Assembly: GCF_022288725.1 (NCBI RefSeq)
Contig: NZ_JAKNTA010000008.1
Coordinates: forward strand, 248,001-312,000
Origin: Kitasatospora sp. A2-31
Lineage (GTDB): Bacteria > Actinomycetota > Actinomycetes > Streptomycetales > Streptomycetaceae
DNA: 64,000 bases
Reading direction: 5' to 3'
The notes below the pieces were generated by a model that saw nothing but the letters and a program-made list of their open reading frames with translations, had not been told where the DNA came from and searched no databases. The first letter of the stretch is position 1; the number at the start of each line of letters is the position of its first letter. The translations under genes were made by a program, and so were the position numbers. Shown in pieces: positions 63,317 to 64,000 of this stretch.

Positions 63317-64000
63317 GTGAGCACTGCCAGGATCGCCGTCGTGACCAGCCTCGCCCACGCGGAGTACGACCCCGATCTCGCGCTGGTCGTCGAGGCTCTG
63401 CGCGCCGAGGGACTGGCGGCCGAGCCGGTGGCCTGGGACGCCGACCGCCCGGGGTGGGAGGCGTTCGACCTGGCGGTCATCCGCTCGACCTGGGACTACT
63501 CGGAGCGGCTCGGCGAGTTCCTGGCCTGGGCCGACGCGACGGCCCGCGCCACCCGGCTCTTCAACCCCGCGCCGGTGGTGCGCTGGAACAGCGACAAGCG
63601 CTACCTGCTGGAGCTGGCCGAGCGGGGCGTCCCCGTGGTGCCGACGCGGATCCTCGAGCCGGGGGCGCCGGCCGCCGAGGCCGACTTCGACCGGCCCGCG
63701 GGCGTGGTGGTCAAGCCCGCGGTCTCGGCGGGGGCCCGCGACACCGCGTGGTACGAGCCCGGCCGGTCCTCGGACGCCCTGCGCCACGCCCGGATGCTGC
63801 TGGACGAGGGCCGCACGGCGATGGTGCAGCCGTACCTCCCGCTGGTGGCGGAGGGTGAGCGCGCCCTGGTCTTCGTCGCCGGCGCGTTCAGCCACGCGAT
63901 CCGCAAGGGGCCGGTGCTGACCGAGCCGGGCGTCATCGACAACGACCGGGTCGCCCACCCGGGCCTCACGGCGTACGAGCCGACCGAGGCGGAGCTGCGC
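63317..64000 (+). CDS. RimK/glutathione-synthetase-like ATP-grasp protein, 3' end outside the window
   Basis: The first 228 residues are present, open to the window edge. The N-terminal domain (IAVVTSLAHAEYDPDLALVV, FDLAVIRSTWDYSERLGEFL) and the entry to the ATP-grasp fold (RWNSDKRYLLELAERGVPVV, then VVVKPAVSAGARDTAWYEPG, TAMVQPYLPLVAEGERALVF) match a conserved actinobacterial family. It would form an amide or similar bond using ATP. The substrate is unknown. The GTG at 63317 follows AGGAGAG by about 5 nt. Confidence 0.82.
   Translation, partial: MSTARIAVVTSLAHAEYDPDLALVVEALRAEGLAAEPVAWDADRPGWEAFDLAVIRSTWDYSERLGEFLAWADATARATRLFNPAPVVRWNSDKRYLLELAERGVPVVPTRILEPGAPAAEADFDRPAGVVVKPAVSAGARDTAWYEPGRSSDALRHARMLLDEGRTAMVQPYLPLVAEGERALVFVAGAFSHAIRKGPVLTEPGVIDNDRVAHPGLTAYEPTEAELR

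Overview
This is a very GC-rich actinobacterial chromosome segment. The gene content points to the family Streptomycetaceae (Streptomyces or Kitasatospora): chaplins, rodlins, a BldN/RsbN sigma/anti-sigma pair, an AfsA-type gamma-butyrolactone synthase with receptor-like regulators, DUF397/XRE pairs, an acyl-CoA carboxylase epsilon subunit and UbiD/UbiA-type genes like those of the futalosine menaquinone route. No tRNA, rRNA, CRISPR array, prophage or intact insertion sequence was recognised. From memory, the order from ilvD through proC, acuC and bldN to hemB follows one conserved Streptomyces block. The order from hemL through the cytochrome-c genes to ubiD/ubiA follows another, distant one. 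The surface-protein cluster at about 31.7-36.3 kb sits between them.

Layout. 0-2.2 kb: the end of a papain-fold toxin-like protein and a probable immunity protein. 2.4-17.4 kb: housekeeping genes (glycerophosphodiesterase, Ppx/GppA, a TIM-barrel protein with a histone-H1-like tail, methyltransferase, ilvD, proC, MFS, MarR, acuC, an excisionase-like HTH protein and the 32-residue ribosomal protein bS22). 17.7-24 kb: epimerase, acyltransferase, rsbN, bldN and a HAD-IB phosphatase. 24.1-31.7 kb: glutaredoxin, exonuclease and the rex-hemA-hemC-hemD-hemB tetrapyrrole operon, with a Rex-type operator over its promoter. 31.7-36.3 kb: aerial-surface cluster of two rodlin-like proteins, four short chaplins and three other small secreted proteins. 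36.5-40.6 kb: an ATP-grasp protein, a PIG-V-like glycosyltransferase, a MarR regulator and a conserved unknown. 40.9-47.5 kb: hemL, a phosphatase and the tlpA/resA-ccdA-resB-ccsB cytochrome-c maturation operon. 48-53 kb: afsA, two TetR receptor-like regulators, accE and accB. 53.3-56.2 kb: a PLDc_N protein and UbiD/UbiA. 56.2-64 kb: an accessory stretch with an XRE/DUF397 array, a chloramphenicol-phosphotransferase homologue, a HIT protein, a VapBC-like pair, an HTH protein with a structured leader, a DJ-1/PfpI protein, a GNAT/RelE scar, gcvH and the start of an ATP-grasp gene.

How the genes fit together. BldN and its anti-sigma RsbN are encoded about 10 kb from rodlin and chaplin genes, the known type of BldN target. 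A similar two-part promoter motif (CGYAAY, 16-17 nt, C[G/T]TTNN) occurs upstream of rsbN, one rodlin, one chaplin and one unknown secreted gene. Haem precursors are made by hemA, hemL, hemB, hemC and hemD. The Rex site ties that supply to NADH redox state, and the cytochrome-c maturation genes use the haem. At least fourteen genes have a -10-like hexamer ending 6-7 nt before the start codon, so leaderless mRNAs look common here.
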